Assembly (NCBI GenBank): GCA_003487955.1
Contig: DNNJ01000408.1
Coordinates: 11,941 to 17,678 of the forward strand
From: Clostridiales bacterium
GTDB taxonomy: Bacteria > Bacillota > Clostridia > Tissierellales > Sedimentibacteraceae
DNA length: 5,738 nt
Direction of reading: 5' to 3'
The notes below the pieces were generated by a model. The model was not told the origin of the DNA and did no database searches. It saw only the letters and a program-made list of their open reading frames with translations. Positions 5,654 to 5,738 of the stretch are shown here, one piece after another. The number at the start of each line of letters is the position of its first letter. The first letter of the stretch is position 1. A program made the translations under genes and the position numbers.

Positions 5654-5738
5654 TAAATTTTTCCATCTTTTAAACCCAAGACTTAAGAGCTCAGGATAAG
5701 CGATTGAAAAATTTATTGAACAATATATTTACACGTGC
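5631..5738. repeat. Perfect 33-bp inverted repeat with 42-bp centre, reaching the window edge
   Basis: The left arm 5631-5663 (begins GCACGTGTAAATATATTG) is the exact reverse complement of the right arm 5706-5738 (ends ATATATTTACACGTGC), all 33 bases matching. The centre 5664-5705 is not symmetric overall but holds a small nested fold, CTTTTAA (5667-5673) with TTAAGAG (5683-5689), and the restriction-type palindromes CTTAAG and GAGCTC. Each arm contains the hexamer CACGTG and a TTGAAC element. Because the window ends with the right arm, the true length of the repeat is unknown. No transposase or coding sequence is present in it. Confidence 0.9.
5716..5738 (+). promoter_or_regulatory. Partial rightward promoter: -35 and full 17-bp spacer, -10 beyond the edge
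   Basis: TTGAAC (5716-5721) followed by exactly 17 bases to the window end mirrors the murC promoter. If the inverted symmetry continues, the next bases would be TATAAT. It would then drive a gene to the right, divergent from murC. In several Clostridia the neighbour in this position is a purR-spoVG-glmU type unit, but that is from memory and nothing here confirms it. Confidence 0.4.

Noticed and set aside
5493..5699. 68-codon plus-strand frame with a hydrophobic N-terminus spanning the murC leader
   Set aside because: It needs a TTG start inside murC, has no ribosome site, and runs through the murC promoter and into the inverted repeat; its hydrophobicity comes from T-rich DNA.
5631..5738. 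Reading the inverted repeat as a transcription terminator or an insertion-sequence end pair
   Set aside because: No T tract follows either arm, the centre is only 42 bp with no gene, and no target-site duplication can be judged because the right edge is cut; promoter content fits better.

Overview
The window looks like chromosomal DNA from a low-GC Gram-positive bacterium, most likely a member of the Clostridia. This is inferred from AT-rich sequence, strong Shine-Dalgarno sites (GGAGGG, AGGAG, AAAGGTGA), consensus sigma-A type promoters, a lipoprotein substrate-binding protein, and MurC/IspA sequences of Firmicute type. All complete genes are intact. I see no rRNA, tRNA, CRISPR array or insertion sequence.

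Layout from left to right. (1) Positions 1-2984, minus strand: three genes of a peptide/nickel (Opp/Dpp family) ABC importer. Reading with transcription they are a family-5 substrate-binding lipoprotein, an OppB/DppB-type permease, and the start of an OppC/DppC-type permease that runs off the left edge. A hairpin follows the binding-protein gene. The ATPase subunits are not in view and would be expected further left. (2) Positions 2985-3276: a divergent control region with a strong minus-strand promoter for the importer, a strong extended -10 promoter for the plus-strand gene, and a 7-bp-arm inverted repeat between them. The importer leader has two small hairpins. The ispA leader holds what looks like a decayed palindromic intergenic repeat. 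(3) Positions 3277-4161, plus strand: a farnesyl/geranylgeranyl-type polyprenyl diphosphate synthase (ispA), apparently a single-gene transcription unit. (4) Positions 4163-5509, minus strand: murC, convergent with ispA; the two stop codons are one base apart. The best ispA terminator lies inside the murC coding sequence, and a weaker murC terminator candidate lies inside ispA. (5) Positions 5510-5738: the murC leader and promoter, then a perfect 33-bp inverted repeat that ends at the window edge. Each arm carries a -35 box and a 17-bp spacer pointing outward.

Functionally, IspA feeds the polyprenyl-phosphate pathway, including the undecaprenyl carrier for peptidoglycan, and MurC makes UDP-MurNAc-L-alanine, so the convergent pair both serve cell-wall synthesis. 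The importer supplies peptides or a similar solute. No new multi-gene system is evident. The most unusual structure is the outward-facing duplicated promoter palindrome at the right edge, which could be real regulatory DNA or an assembly or amplification fold-back. The next most unusual is the terminator embedded in the opposing gene.
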